Source of the DNA: Biomphalaria glabrata
Lineage: Eukaryota; Mollusca; Gastropoda; Planorbidae
DNA: 64,000 nucleotides
Assembly: GCF_947242115.1 (NCBI RefSeq)
Contig: NC_074711.1
Coordinates: 33,037,102-33,101,101 of the forward strand
Direction of reading: 5' to 3'
This document shows, one piece after another, positions 44,131 to 58,700 of this stretch. The notes under the pieces were generated by a model. It saw only the letters and a list, made by a program, of their open reading frames with translations. It was not told the origin of the DNA and made no database searches. Both the position numbers and the translations under genes were made by a program. Position 1 is the stretch's first letter. Every line of letters starts with the position of its first letter.

Positions 44131-44133
44131 GCA

Positions 44134-44142
44134 ACCGGAAGT
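44134..44142 (+). promoter_or_regulatory. ETS-type motif upstream of CACUL1
   Basis: ACCGGAAGT is a full ETS-family site, common in housekeeping promoters close to the start of transcription. It lies 218 bp upstream of the CACUL1 ATG. Its function is inferred from position only. Confidence 0.35.
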
Positions 44143-44359
44143 TTAGCCTAGATTCTATATCCTAATCTAGAGTAATTGTCCTTGATATCTGAAAAACTTG
44201 GAGAAATGATGATGGCTGTTGTGTTTTTAATAAATTTTGGATGCGAAATAAACGCATTTTTATGATATTTTCTTTACTTCCATATCTTTAGAATGCTACC
44301 GTGATTGTTATTTAAATAGACATAGATCTAGCTATTAAACTGTTTTTCCTCTGAAAAGA

Positions 44360-47300
44360 ATGGATGAGCCTATGGAAGCATCATATAATCCTGCGTTGGA
44401 CGGTGTACAACAGCAGGGCCAGCAACAAGTTGAGCAAGTACTTTTAGGACACAGGGATCAACACACTTTTGGTAATAGTGTTAATATGAATGTTGGTTTG
44501 GCCACACCATCACCTGCTTCAAGTCATCCAGGCATAGCTTCTGATGATACTAATATCACTAAACCACATTTTACACCTTTGTTACGCCCTGGCAGTATGG
44601 GTAAATTGCTCTGTTTCAGTTTCATAGCTAGATTATACATAGAATGATAGATAGATCTAGATTTATTATTATATAATATATTACTTTTAGATCTATATGA
44701 TTTTATAATCTATAGTACTGAGTATAGTCTATAAATCTACTTTTCTAGTTTTGTTGAGCCTTTACATAGTCAACTTTAGACTGACTATATCTGGTATATA
44801 TATTATATTATAATATATATATATATAATAATATAATAAAAGTTTCTTGCCAGAGCACTACGGGAGGATTGAGTCCTTCCTGCTCTGATTTTTCAATAGG
44901 AGTTCATCTCAGGTATATATATAATAAAGACATAGATCTAAATAATATATATACACTCTTGAAATTCTTTAATTTTAAATGCAATTGTTTATCAATTAAA
45001 ATTATTTTTAATTTACAATCTTTAGTCTTAACCATTGAGTTTTTAGACATTTTGTCATATGTCGTTGCAATTGGTGGAAATTATAGCTTTTTTTAACTTA
45101 AAAAAAGATAAGAAAGGGGATTTCTGACCATAATAAACAATATATAATTATATATATATAATTTTATAAAGCCTGAGAACAAATCAAAGGGCAAATGGGC
45201 ATCTATAGCCTACATTGTGTACTGATAGTATAATTAAGTTAAATATAAAGATGGGATTTATTGTTAATGTAATCTTGGTCAAAAATGGCATCACATTTCA
45301 TTTGGTTTTAAAAGAATTGAATTGAAGTCAAAGCTTTTAAATTCTTATGACTATAGAATATTGACTTCATTATTGGCTAGAGTCAATTTTTTTAACTGGT
45401 ACAATTATTTTGCCTTAAAGTAGAAAGTTGATGAAATTTGCCTTTGAAAATAACATTATTCAGTAACATTTCAAAGGATAAACCATTCAGCTACCTAATA
45501 AGAGGCTTTAGATCAAACCTAGATGTAGACCAGAAATTTTTAACATTTGATGAGATGGGTTTGATGAGCACAGAAAAGAGATTGAGCATGTTATAGAATG
45601 AAAGACATGCTACAGAAAAAAAATTAAAAGTTAAAATATCAAGATGAAATAGAGTTTTTAAAAAGTGCTTCTCTTATCTTTGAAATAATTTTTTTTAAGC
45701 TAAAATATTTTTTTTCAATATATTGTATTTGAAAATTAATTGTACAAGTAGTGAACTATTTCTGGATAAAATATGACTTTATATATTAATCATTTTTGTA
45801 TTCGAATCTTTTATTAACAAATTGTTTGAAGAATTCCATGTTAAAATTCAATTTCTTATTAAATAAAATCTAGACTGTTCAGTTTTATATTTCAATAAGT
45901 TGTCTTTATCTTAGGATATGTTGTCAAAATGTAGTTTCTGTTTAAATAATTTCTAAAATAAATTTCCTAGAAGCAGTCATTTATTCTTCTTTTGGAAGAT
46001 CCTATATCATTTCTTAAGTCTTCTTTCTTAACAGGCATTTCTCTATCTTAAATTATCATCCAATAATTTTGTCTAGCTCATTGTTGTTGTTTTTTCTTTG
46101 AATATAAAGTGCTTTTGTTTTTATTTTTCCCTTTTTTTTTTTTTTGTTAACTAAGCTGAATAATACAAATCTAAAGAAAATCTACTTAGTGTACATATTT
46201 ATGGGTTTAATTGAATGCCAGCACCTTTTATTTCACAGCTCTGTGGTTTTCTTTACTTAAAAGTGACATACTGTGTTTCAGTGATGATGACTCTTACTGA
46301 AGAAGATTATGAGGTGCAATATTGGCCTAAACTGAAAACTGCAATTGATCATCTCCTAAACATAAAGCCTGGTGCCTACATCCCTATTTCATATGAACAA
46401 ATGTACAGGTTAGTTATTATATATCTTACTTAGCTATATGATCTACAGCTCTAGTGTTGGTACTTGTAACAGTCCACTAAGCAGATTCATAATTATTTGG
46501 GTTTATTTTTAAAATTTGTTTTAATAACTTGCTTTTTTTTTTATCATATGACAAGCTTGAGGGGTAATTTAAAATTAACATTGTCATGAAGATACTATAT
46601 TAGTCACAAATGAAAAGATAGACCATTTGCCTTGATTAAATATAGTGCATTGATATTTAGTAAAATGTTATGTAGATTACTTCTATGATGTCAACCTCAT
46701 ATATGCTGTACTCTCTGTTTACATCAAAACTTTTGCCTACAGAGCATGTAATGAACACTGAGAGACTTGTTTCTAGAGATTTTTTTTTAATGAAAATCTT
46801 GGGCACCACTGGGTTAATTTTTCATTTAAAATAAAGATTAGTTTTTAAGTAATGCTTAGAAGTATCAATGCAAATAGAATACAAACGCTCTTGAAGAGAT
46901 GTCTGGAAATGTGTTTGTGAAACTACTGTGATATGGTAAGACAGTTAATACCATATTGTAAGGTGATATTATGTCGAAGAACAAGAAAGTAGTAATAGAT
47001 TGGTCATACCTGCTAGTCATGATAACAACAATGTTAGGTAGGTGTATAGAGTGGAACATTTTTGGCCAGAGAGGAAGAAAAATTGACAAAACTTTCTAGA
47101 TGAGACGGAGAGAGTAGAAAAGAACCAAGTACTCATAATACTGGTAAAATGCTGTAGAAAGAAACTTATTGTTTTAGGGACGATATATGGCCCAAAGGAC
47201 AGATAGTAATGATAAAAGAATGTTATGGTAAAGTTAAATGGTATTCAAATTTAATAAACCATGTATGAAACCTAATTGCAGGAAACAAAATCAGTTAACC

Positions 47301-50300
47301 AATAATTTTTACTAGAGAGAAATTCAAACCATGCACCTTTAAAATGCTACTTTAAACACTACCTATTGAAATACTATTAGTATATTTCACTACAATAAAC
47401 TGTAGAAAAAAAAACAGAATACCTCTTTCTTGATTTAAGCAAATACAGAAATTATTATATTGTGTCAAATCAATATAAAATAGGCAAAAACTATTTATTT
47501 TTTTGAAAGTAGAATGTATTGATATTACCCATTCATTTGTTGCTGTGGATTTTATTTATTGTTTATTTTATTTGACCCTAGTTCAGAGTTGCTAAGTTAT
47601 TTATCAATTTTCATAAAATTTATTGATTATATATTGTAAACCTTCTCAACAGTTGTGTTTACAAATGTGTATGCAAGCAATTTTCTGAAAGGCTCTACAA
47701 CGATTTACTAAACCATCTTACCTCTCACATGGAATATCTAAATCAAGAGTTGAGGAAACATGTAAATATATTTTTGATTTTTTTAAGAATTGTATGCAGC
47801 TTTTAATGTTTCCTTTTATTACTTTACTTTCTATTTGATAAATTGATTCTCATGTAGTTAATTCACCATATTACTTATTATTATTATTATTTAACTTTCT
47901 TTTCCCCTTTTATGGGCATAAATTGAGATGATCATTAATTATAACTTTTTTTTTTTCAATTTCTTTTTTTTTTCCATGTCTAATCAAAGTGTTAATTCAA
48001 AAAAAAAAAATTTTTTTGAAAGTTGTAAATCAAAAGTGATCAGTGTGTTGAAAAAATATAACATTCAATAATAAATGTATGATTTAATTGTATTTTTATA
48101 GTACAAGAAATGAAATAGATGACTAGTTATCTTAAGTAAATTTTAAACTCATTTAAAACATTTAACAGAAAATAATTAGTTCTTCATGAGTTCAATTTTA
48201 TGGCTCATACTTTAAACCCAAGCAAAGTTTGTAGATGTGCTTTTTTTATAAACGTGATTCCATAGTACCTATGAAAAAAACAAAAAAAAACAATGTTAAA
48301 CAATATTGATCAGTGTGTTTTGTTTATTAAATCAATATGGCAGAAGGAGTTCTGTTTGTACCAGTTTGTATATTGTTTCTTTCATTTTTAAATATGTCTG
48401 ACTTTAATCTTGACAGGAGGGAGAAACCATTCCTTACATTGAAACATTTTCCTTCCTTATGCATCAGTATCTCCAAGCACTGTCAGGAATTGTTCCCATC
48501 TTCAATTACATGGTGAGAAACATAGGCTTTACATCTCTTTGCTATGCTTACAGTTCAGGATGAAATTTATACACTCTTGCTTTTTTTTTTTGAAGTTTTG
48601 ATGATGGAAAATTATAATATGAGAAAATGCTACTATTGTTTTTGTGCTGTGTGTCATGTTGAGATCTCATAGAAAAGAAAGCCCTTTTGAAAATCTTTTT
48701 TTACCATCACCTTTATCATACTTGAATAGTTACAACAGCAACATTTTATTTTTTTCATGTACATTTTTATTTTTCAATCTAAGTATTTTTATTAATAGCC
48801 CATTCATATAGTCCATTTTTAAAACAGAAGGACAAAAAAGGCATTTTTTCCCCCCACAAATGTTTTTGAATGATAGAATACTCTTCATGTTTTTTTGAAA
48901 GTTAACAGTGTCTGTTATTTTGCTTGCTTGTCTGCTTTGTAAATTGATTTACAATTTTACATGAGTTGGAGTAAAACATACTATGTAAGCATGACTGACT
49001 CATAAGGGGCTCCATGTGTGTTTATGTAGCACTAACTGCCTTTGTTAGTTTGTTTTTTCATTTGGGTTGTGTCTGTAATTTTCAAAATAATGTTTTTTTC
49101 TTTATTTCCTTACAAAATATTGATTGCTTTGTGTGAAATTATTGTATGTAAAAGCAAGGCTTTTTTTTAACAATTACAGAATCGATTTTATGTAGAAAAC
49201 AAGTTAAAAACAGATTTAAATGAAGAGTTGCGAAAATTGTTTTGCTTGAAAGTAGTAGATGTTCATATTGGAAATCTGATAAGTAAGTATATTTAGAAGT
49301 AATTTATTGAAATATTATTTCTTTTTTGATGTCTTTATTTAATATTTATTATGAATTATGCCTTTATCTCTTTAGAAATGTTAGATGAAGTCAGTGCCGT
49401 ACCATTTGCAATATCTCCACCTACAATGGCAAGTGTTATGAAAAATCTGTATGCTTTAAATGAAGGTTAGGATGGAAGCATTCTTTTCATTGATCTTGTT
49501 TTATTGTGTGTTTTTTTTAACATTGTGTTTATTGCATCTTGAATAATTAAAGAGCCTTTTAGTAATTAGCTTATGGACTGTTGGCCATTTAATAAACTTT
49601 TTTTTTTCTATAAATTATTATTTTTTTTTTTTTTTATTAAAAAATGTTTGCTAATTTATTTATTTTTTCCCCCCTTTTTTTTGTTGTTTCTAAAACTTAA
49701 AGGTTATTCCAAGTTAAACCCAGCCTTGTTTTCTCGCTACCTTCCCAACATTCTTCCTCCAACTGACCCTGCCTACCTTGATCAATATGCACAGGAAGCT
49801 AGAACAGTCCAACAACACATTGCTTCTATGGAATTCAGGTAACTTTGATTTTATTATCATCTTTTGATTGCAGCATGTTTGATGTGATTTACATCTTAGA
49901 TTTAGGCAGAATTTTTCATCAGATGCATTCCTATACCATCATTTCTCAAAATCATAAATGTTCATAGTAATTAAAAATTAACCCTATAATTACTTTACTT
50001 TTAAGGAATTAGTTTTTCTTAGCACATAAAACCTAATGATCTTTTGGATAAAAATGTTTTTCTTTTTTCCCTTATTTTCTTAAAGGATAATTTTCTTTTC
50101 TCCCTTGTTCACAGCCTAACTTGCTTTGAGTAGCAATAGTCTCAATTGTGTATTATTCAAACATATTTTTATGAAAAACACATGCGAGTGAACATTCATT
50201 AACGGGTTAATAAAATATTGTAAAAAGTGATTTTTTTATGGCTCTCCAGAAAACTAATTGCTTTTGGGATCAAAAGCAAAAAAAAAAAATATTTTTTTTT

Positions 50301-50430
50301 TTTGTATTTCGAATAATCTATATTTAGTAATAGGACAAATTTCAACACAGACTATACATTAAAATTTTGTATCCACAGCCACAGTTCAACTAGAAAGCGT
50401 GTTTATGAAGATGATATTTCAGTAAATTGA
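44360..50430 (+). CDS. CACUL1: CACUL1, CDK2-associated cullin domain protein (complete, 8 coding exons)
   Basis: Coding exons: 44360-44600, 46282-46408, 47653-47761, 48417-48512, 49180-49282, 49376-49465, 49703-49838, 50379-50430. They total 954 nt (317 residues plus stop) with matching phases. Residues 1-80 are a disordered Gln/Gly/Ser-rich leader. From about 82 a cullin N-terminal-like domain begins: [49 protein letters not shown], later [20 protein letters not shown] and [18 protein letters not shown]. These follow vertebrate CACUL1 (about 369 residues) motif by motif; the shorter length is in the leader. CACUL1 binds CDK2 and promotes G1/S progression, and has been linked to cullin/NEDD8 and NRF2 control. 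The C-terminus [13 protein letters not shown] is short and basic. An ETS site lies upstream and a 3' UTR intron is likely. Confidence 0.94.
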
Positions 50431-50451
50431 TTATCATCAATCAGGGAATTT

Positions 50452-51621
50452 GTAAGTACATTTTTTTATATATACATGAAGGTCAAGCTAACCCTAACCG
50501 TCCTTCAGTACATACATTAATATAGATATTCTGCTTTGTCTTCATCTTCCATTGAAATGTAAAATGGCCCGCATTATAACATGGCCCCACATACACATCC
50601 CATACATACACTTAATTTGTACCTTTGAGTGAGCTCTAGTAGTCTTTAAGGATAAAATACCTATGCATTGCTCCATCCATGAGACATTTTATAAGGGACA
50701 CCTTTTTAAACAATGTTGTCCCATACTATTAACAGACCTGCCTACCGTTACGCAAAATGTCCCAAAAATGACAGTCAGTACGCAAATACACATTTAACCC
50801 GTCGCGTTGCGCATTTCGTATCCTTTCCCCCCCCCCCCCCCCCTTCTCTTGACTAGCTTATGAGCTGTCACGGAGGTCACTCTAAGCAGTCCTGTTGGGG
50901 GGAGGGGGGACAGAAAAGGTGGGGGAACACATTGTGTCCAGATCTATACGTTGATTGGTTCTTAAAAGCAATTAGATTTAGTCTAGAAATAAAGAACGCG
51001 AGAGTGAGGGAGAAGCGGGTTGGTAGTAAGTTGGTACCATCAGATAGCTGATACACCAACGTGACTTTTTTTTTTTTGTGTAAGTTCATTAGTAGAAATT
51101 AATTATGATGAATCCCTGATTCCCGTATTCATTTGTATTGAAAAAGTATCGAAATGCTTTCGATTCAAAACACATTGAGTGACATTGTAGATATCTAGTC
51201 TAGATCTAGATCTGGATTCTAGATCTAGATAACTTGTTATACAGGAATAGATCTAGCTAGACATTACGTTATGTCATGATTCTCTACATGTAACATTACT
51301 CTACAATCTAGATCCAATTTAGTGGTAGTATGATTTAGATTGAGTAGATCTAGATCGATAACATCTGCTACCATCTAGTCTAGATCTAGACTAGATTCTT
51401 AGTCTTAGTATAGAATAGATCAAGGATGAAGGTAGGCCTACGAAAGTTTGGAGTAGACCTACGTTTGTAGCAGATCCACGGCATCGGTAACACTCTTGAG
51501 CCCAGATCTAGAGTAGATTGTATTCATTATATAGACATAGATCCAGATCTAGTCTAGATATCATCTCTATTGTCGTATTGATCTAGATTTAGATTGTAGA
51601 TCTAATCATGACATCTAGATC

Positions 51622-51673
<52 letters not shown>

Positions 51674-52528
51674 TATGACAAAATAGTGGATTGCATAAGT
51701 GTTACACATTCTAGTGCCAAAATACGCATTTTGACCATCAGGGTTACGCATTTGGACTTTTTTTTGGTAGGCAGGTCTGTATTAAGTCTGTACTCTTTTA
51801 TTTTACTTTTTTTTAGCCTATACCCATTTTGGGTTATGTTAAAAAGTTGTGAAATGTTGTTGGTAAATTACTTTTTAGAAAGTGTTGTTTATTTTGACTT
51901 TATTTACTCTGCAGTTTAAAAAAAGCTAATAATATTATAGAGACATTGTGTTTCACAACTTGGTCCATACACATACATAGATCTAAATTGTGAATTCACT
52001 CAGTCTACACAGTCTATGAAAACTATTATAATTTGTAAAATCAATTCTAAGTGGTCAGCATGTTTTGGGTCATTTGTTATTCTTGAATATTAAATTATAT
52101 TACTATGACTCTCAAGTTCATTAATTTTGTAAATTACTTCAATTTTCATGCTGCTGACAACTAGAGTGGCAGTTTTAATACATTCCATGCACTTTGATAT
52201 AGACCTGCTCTCACCTTTATATACACATGTTTAGTTCCCTTTCGTGGTGAGCCTATTATTCATTATAGTTTAACATTGATTCAAAAATAAATTAACAAAT
52301 GCCACATAATCTTTGCTGCATTACTTTTTGGTTTATGTTGAGAATTACATTAATATTTTGTTTTTATTAATATCCTGGTAACTGTACATAAAGACCCCAA
52401 CACCTTGTACAGATACATAGGGAGTTTCTATAGCATGATGTCTTGAATGATTCAATTGTAAATGCATTATGTCATTTAATTGTGGATTCATAAAGACAAT
52501 GTTCTCTACAACTTGTTTTCTTTTTCAG
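50452..52528 (+). other. Probable intron within the CACUL1 3' UTR
   Basis: GTAAGT at 50452 follows the stop codon by 21 nt, and TTTCTTTTTCAG ends at 52528 before a sequence with no open frame. With the stop less than 50 nt from the junction, nonsense-mediated decay would not be expected. The intron contains a DNA transposon (50732-51781). Confidence 0.5.
50732..51781. mobile_element. Non-autonomous DNA transposon with terminal inverted repeats
   Basis: ACAGACCTGCCTACC at 50732-50746 is mirrored exactly by GGTAGGCAGGTCTGT at 51766-51780, giving a 15-bp terminal inverted repeat. Both ends then carry 'gttacgca'-type words. TTAA is found at both edges (50729-50732 and 51782-51785), suggesting a TTAA target duplication as in piggyBac or Kolobok groups; ATTA is an alternative reading. 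The interior is a C16 run, TAGATC tract and (AT)n, with no transposase. Confidence 0.7.
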
Positions 52529-54600
52529 GCATTTCTGTGATAGCCAGTGGTGTGCTACTGTTGATGTGGTAACTTATTTCCCTCAACTAGGCTGAACTGA
52601 AGACTTTTTTATGAATTGCATCACTGTGGATTAAAAATGATTTAATTTCTGCATGTTTTTTTTAAATGCCAAATTTAAACAAATGTTTTGAAAAGTTTAG
52701 TTTATTTCAATTATTTGAAATTTATTCTTATCTTCTCAAAACACTTCCTTTTGGTATTCATTAGTAAGACTACATAAGTTATTCATTTATGCATCAATAA
52801 GTTCTAGCTAACTCTTTCAGCATGTCATGTCTGTCTTATTTGAATGCTAGATCTTTAAAAAAAATAGATTTGGAATATTCCTTTTCTTACTGGCTACTAG
52901 TGTTGTTATTGTTTTTGAAATTGTATAAGATTAAATGCACTGTCTCAAATATGACCAGTCTTAAGATTATTGTGGGATGCCTCACAGAGCAGGTGCTTTT
53001 TTTCATAAACATTGTCTTGTGATTACCAAAGAAACTTATTTTGGGACATAATAATGATTATTTAAATGCTGGGATGCCCCATTCAGATTGGACCATCTGT
53101 GTGTATTGACTAAACTCTTCTAATTCCATGATGCTAACATTTTTATGACAAACTCTTGTCAATTTAGCTAAGAATCTTTTTTTTTTTTTTGGATATATAT
53201 TAAATAATTTGATTTAAAGAATCATTTTTGGTTGTTTTATTTTGGACTTATTGTTATTGTTTTATATCTATATATATACAAATTGCATTTTTTTCCAATT
53301 ATTGAACTTAAACTATCATAAAGAAACTTAATTTACTTTCGTACTGTAGTATTTCTGTGTATTTATAACTTTCATTAGTTGGGGGAAAATAAAGATAATT
53401 CAGACTCACCATCATTTATGTTAGATGGTTATATTTGACAAGTAGCAGTTTTAGGGGATAGACACACACAGCTTAAATGTCATCACTGAAGTTAATTTAA
53501 AGTCAGATTTTGTTAATTTTCTTTTAAATATTATTAATCAAACTTGCTTTTCAGAAAAAAAATTTACCTGTTGTTTTTTTTTTCAAGGCAAGTTGCCAGT
53601 TTGATTCCAGTTTTCTCATGTTTTTCTCGTTATAAGAAATATGAAAATAATTTATTTGATCATCTTTTTTGTCTTTTTTTCTAAACTTTGAAATTTTCGG
53701 TAACATAAATATACTTTTCAAGCACCTAATTTTTTTATTTTTTTTTTAAATTCCACTGACTATGTATTATATTCATTAGTGAATCATTTTTGTTAGCAAA
53801 AGACACATTTCTGACTCAAAAATTTAAATGGTGGGGGGTGGTATTAGAATGTTAATGGGTTAATTACATCATTATTACTTTTTTTTAATTATCAATTTAG
53901 GATAGCTGAGTGCTTTAGCGAGCACAAAAATGTATGTGAACTAATTTGAATGCTGTGTATGATACCTAACTTCTCCTGTGTTGAAAGAATTGTCCTTTTT
54001 GTGTGTTACATTATAAAAGGGAACGATATTTGAAATGTATACAAGTAAATCTATGTTAAGTCTTGTTTCTCATATTCTTGATAATGAAATAGGCAGACCT
54101 CTTTAACTTGTTATGCGGTTCATGTGTAGATCATGTGGAGACTTATTACTTAGTGTCCATACATCAAAGAGGCTGTCTTGTATCTCTAAGTCTATTATAG
54201 TCTCATAAAATGTATTTGTTCATTTTCACTAAATATTTGTGATTGTATGACACTAAACTTGGGAGCTGCACTCTTTCTTCTGTCAATAATTGCAGTACTT
54301 GGAATCAGGGAACTAGTGTCTGTTTTACTCTTTTATAAATAAATATAAAATATCTAAACCTACAAGAAATTATTTTTAGTACATTTCTTTTTGTTGGCTT
54401 TTTTTTTTAAACCTACTCTATGAGTGTTTAGGTAGCCACAAAGTTATGATTTCTGAACATGTTTACTTGTTATAATTAAAAAAAAAAGATTTCCTTTTTT
54501 TTTCTATTTTACTAACATTTTTTTTTCTCCATATTTCATTTAGTCATTGATTTGAATGTTTTCAAGTTTGTAAATAAATGCTTTTAACTTGTTTCATTTC
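52529..54600 (+). other. CACUL1 3' UTR last exon (inferred)
   Basis: AT-rich sequence without coding frames. AATAAA hexamers lie at 53388-53393, 54338-54343 and 54573-54578. The transcript converges on DPCD, whose minus-strand signal (TTTATT, 55531-55536) lies about 950 bp on. Confidence 0.45.
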
Positions 54601-55710
54601 TTTTTTTGTTTGTTTAGTATTTGAACTTGTATGTAAAGACATGTATCAAGCCTATGAACGCTAGCTTGATTCTTTTGTCATTTAAGACACAAACAGAATT
54701 TAGTATTATAAATTTGTTCCATTTCTCCAACAAAAAAAAAGTTATATCATCAACTGTTTTCAGACTTAAAGGTTTTAATAACACAGGAAATACAACTTTT
54801 TATATTTTAACTGTTGAGGTATACATTGCTATCAATGTTGTTTTTTTTTAATTTAACCAAGTGACAAACTGGGTTAAAACAGGACTCCATTTGTAAATGA
54901 TCCATGTGCATAAATATAACCATCAACTGAATTCAACACCAACACACTCATCTTACCCTTTAAACTACTACTTCCTCCTAGCTCAACTTTCCATAATTCA
55001 AGATATGGGTCATTTTAAATGACTACCCCACTTAAGAACTCTTTTACTTCTAATTAATGCAATAGCAATGTAATCTTATCCTTTTAGACAGAGCAACATC
55101 ATTAATTAGTAGGACAAAGCTTTCAGTCCTAAATCTAATTTTTTTTTTTTTTTTGTTAAAGTTCTACACATAAAATAATTCCTTACATAATTTGAACACA
55201 GACACATAAAACTTTATACATTTATCATTCTTTAAAAAAAAAATAATTTCAAGATAAATTTGTCAAAAACATTTAGGACCACAGGGCCATAATGGCAGCA
55301 GCCACATGTCCTGATTCTGAATTAGAAGCATAATGTTTTTTAAAAAGTCACTCAATTTGGGCCTAGTGTTTTTGAGTACCATATTGTCAATACTAAATCT
55401 GTAACTTGGTAATAAAAATTATTTCAAAAAGCTATTTTTAAGTAATATTGTGATACAAGGATGTATTTATAAGAGAAATATGATTAATTTTTAAATAGGA
55501 GCTAAACATATTACTGTTAGTTTTTCGTGTTTTATTATTTAAAAATAAAAAATGAACTAATTTAAATGAAACTAGAAAATTACATTCATAATAAAATTAA
55601 ATATTTTAATGGAACAAGTAATGCATAATTATACAAATATTTGTTGCACAATGGAGCAAATTATTGTTATAAAAAGATGGTGTCATTTAAATCATACACA
55701 TTTTAAAAAG

Positions 55711-58700
55711 CTAGCTTGTAGCACAGTCAACATCCCCATCTTTTGAGGCTTTCAGTCTTTTTATTTCTTGTAATAATCGTTTTTCAAACTCCACATAAGC
55801 AGCTGGCTTTTTATACTGGAAAATAAATAGCAATTACAAAATTAAAAAGACATTAAGTGGTAATGTTCTATAAATAGCTTTATTTGTTGAGGTATTGTAT
55901 TTCATACACATTCCTTTTACCTGTTTGGTGCTTGGTAAGAATCGGTTTTGATTGATTAGTAAAAAGAATTGCAAGCTTTCTATTAAACCTTTGTATTTAA
56001 TTTTAATTTCCACAAAAGGCTGCAGTCTATATATAAAGCATATAAAATAGACTTCCCTATTTGTTTTATTTTTAAGCATATTTTCATTCTTGTTCCCTGT
56101 AATAGGAACTAACCACAAGTATAAAGTTCACAAAAACAAAATTAAATGAATAATTCTTTGGTGCATAACATGCCATTGTGGACACAAAAAAGTTAACTAA
56201 TAAAACCAAATTAATAATTTCATTTTTTTTCTCAAGAACATTTGTAGTGTGTGTGAAGAAATTTAATCTATATTATAAAGTAGAAAGTAAGGCTTATGTA
56301 TGTATGTGCCGAATAGAAATCAAAACTGTTTGACCAATCTTAATAAAACTTGGCAGAAATGTTCCTTGGGTACTAACTTAGACCGTAGTGTATGTATTGT
56401 AGCCCTAAAACAAACTTAAGACCCTCAAAAAAAAAAAAGAAGACCAACTCTATGAAAGCATTATAACTTCATCGATCTAGGCTATGTTTACATGAAAAGA
56501 TCCAAAGGATCTAGATCTAATTTTAAGAACTACACTTTGCGCAGATAGTTTTTTTACTTTGACACATTAAAATACAAAATATAGTCTATTGATTTCATTA
56601 TTTAATAAGATTAAGCTTCAAATTTGTGTTTTAAAAGCATTTTTATATAAATTCGTTCCTTAGATCTGCAAATTTAGAATTCCTAATGTAGATTCTTTCA
56701 ACCTACCTGATATAAATTGGAAAACACTAACCATAGATAAACTAAACACCAAAACCTTAAGGACATAAATGAGCTTTTCATAGAAACTTTACACAACCTA
56801 AGTTTAGATCAAATCATTAAAAAGCCAACTAGATTAAACAACACATTAGATCTCTTGTTAACCAACAGACCTGGATTAGTAGTTGATTATGAAATTATCC
56901 CTGGTCTATCAGACCATGAGATCATAAAAATACACAGTCAGATAAAAGCAGTAGCCAATACAAAACCCAAAAGAAAAATCTTACTCTGGAATAAATGTAA
57001 CCTAACACAACTACACCAAGCTGCATTAAACTTTCAACAAACATTCTTATTAGAAAAAGACATTAACCAACCAGTCGATGACCTCTGGAATTTCATTAAA
57101 AACCATCTTAAAAGCATTATAGAAAATCATATACCAACTAAATACACATCAAACAAAATAAATAAATGCTGGTTTAATAATAGACTAAAGAAGCTTTGTA
57201 AACAGAAGGAAAACCTATATAGAAAATTTAAAGAAACTAATGCAGAAAGAGTTTACAAAAAGTATATAAAAATTAAACACTCAACACAAAAAGTAAGCAG
57301 ACAGCTGCAGAGTGAATACATAAACAATGTAATATCTAAAGATAACAACAAAAACCTATGGTCATACATTAAGTCTAAGAAAATGGAAACAACAGGCATA
57401 GCGCCATTAAAAGATGAACTTAACATAATACATAATGATAATGAAACTAAAGCAAACATCCTAAACAAATACTTTGCATCAGCATTCTCAGCCCCAGGAG
57501 ACAAAGACATATTACTGAATTTGAACCAAGTAAACAACATAGAAGATATAGTAGTACAAGAAAATGGAATTCAAAAACTATTAGCCAACACCAAACCAAA
57601 TAAAGCTTCTGGACCTGATGGTATTCCAGCTAGATTACTCAAAGAACTAAGCAATGAGCTAGCCCCAGTGTTCAAAATACTCTTTCAGGCTTCACTTAAC
57701 CAGGGCAGAGTACCAAAGGACTGGAAAGAAGCTAATGTCACCCCCCTATTTAAAAAAGGAGAAAAATCTGACCCAGGAAACTACAGACCAGTATCACTTA
57801 CCAGCATCACATGTAAAATCCTAGAACACATAATATGTAGCAACATTATAAACCACATAGACAAACATAATGTCCTCACACCATACCAACATGGCTTTAG
57901 GAAATATAGATCATGTGAAACACAACTAATAGGACTAATTGATGATTTTTCAAAAGGTTTAGATAATAGTGAACAAATAGATGCTATCTTACTAGATTTT
58001 TCTAAGGCTTTTGACAAAGTTCACCACCATAGTTTGCTTAAAAAATTAAAATATTTCGGCATTAATGGTCCACTGCATCAGTGGATTAAAGATTTTCTGA
58101 TAGGGAGAGAACAAACTGTAATAATAAATGGCTCTAAATCAACACCAATAACAGTAAACTCAGGTGTACCTCAAGGAACAGTCTTGGTTCCACTACTATT
58201 TTTAATTTACATAAATGATTTACCAAATTGCATTACTTCAGGAACAAAAGTCAGATTATTTGCAGACGATTGCATAATATATAGAACAATAAAAACAACA
58301 CAAGACACAGATATTTTACAAAGAGAATTAGATGAATTACAGAAATGGGAATCAAATTGGAGCATGTCTTTCCACCCAGAAAATGTCAGTTGTTAAGAGT
58401 AACAAAAAAACTAAAACAAATTAATTCCACTTATCTTATTCATGGCAAACCAGTAACACAGACTAAAAACGCAAAATACCTAGGTGTTATAATAAATGAA
58501 AAACTATCATGGAATGCACATATTGATAAAACTACAAAAAAATCAAACAAAGCATTAGGATTTATTAAAAGAAATTTCTATAAATCAAATAAGAACATAA
58601 AACTAAAATGTTATTTAACCTTGGTTAGGCCAATAATAGAATATGCATCCTCTGTTTGGGACCCCTCAACTCAAGAAAACATTAAAAAACTGGGACACAA

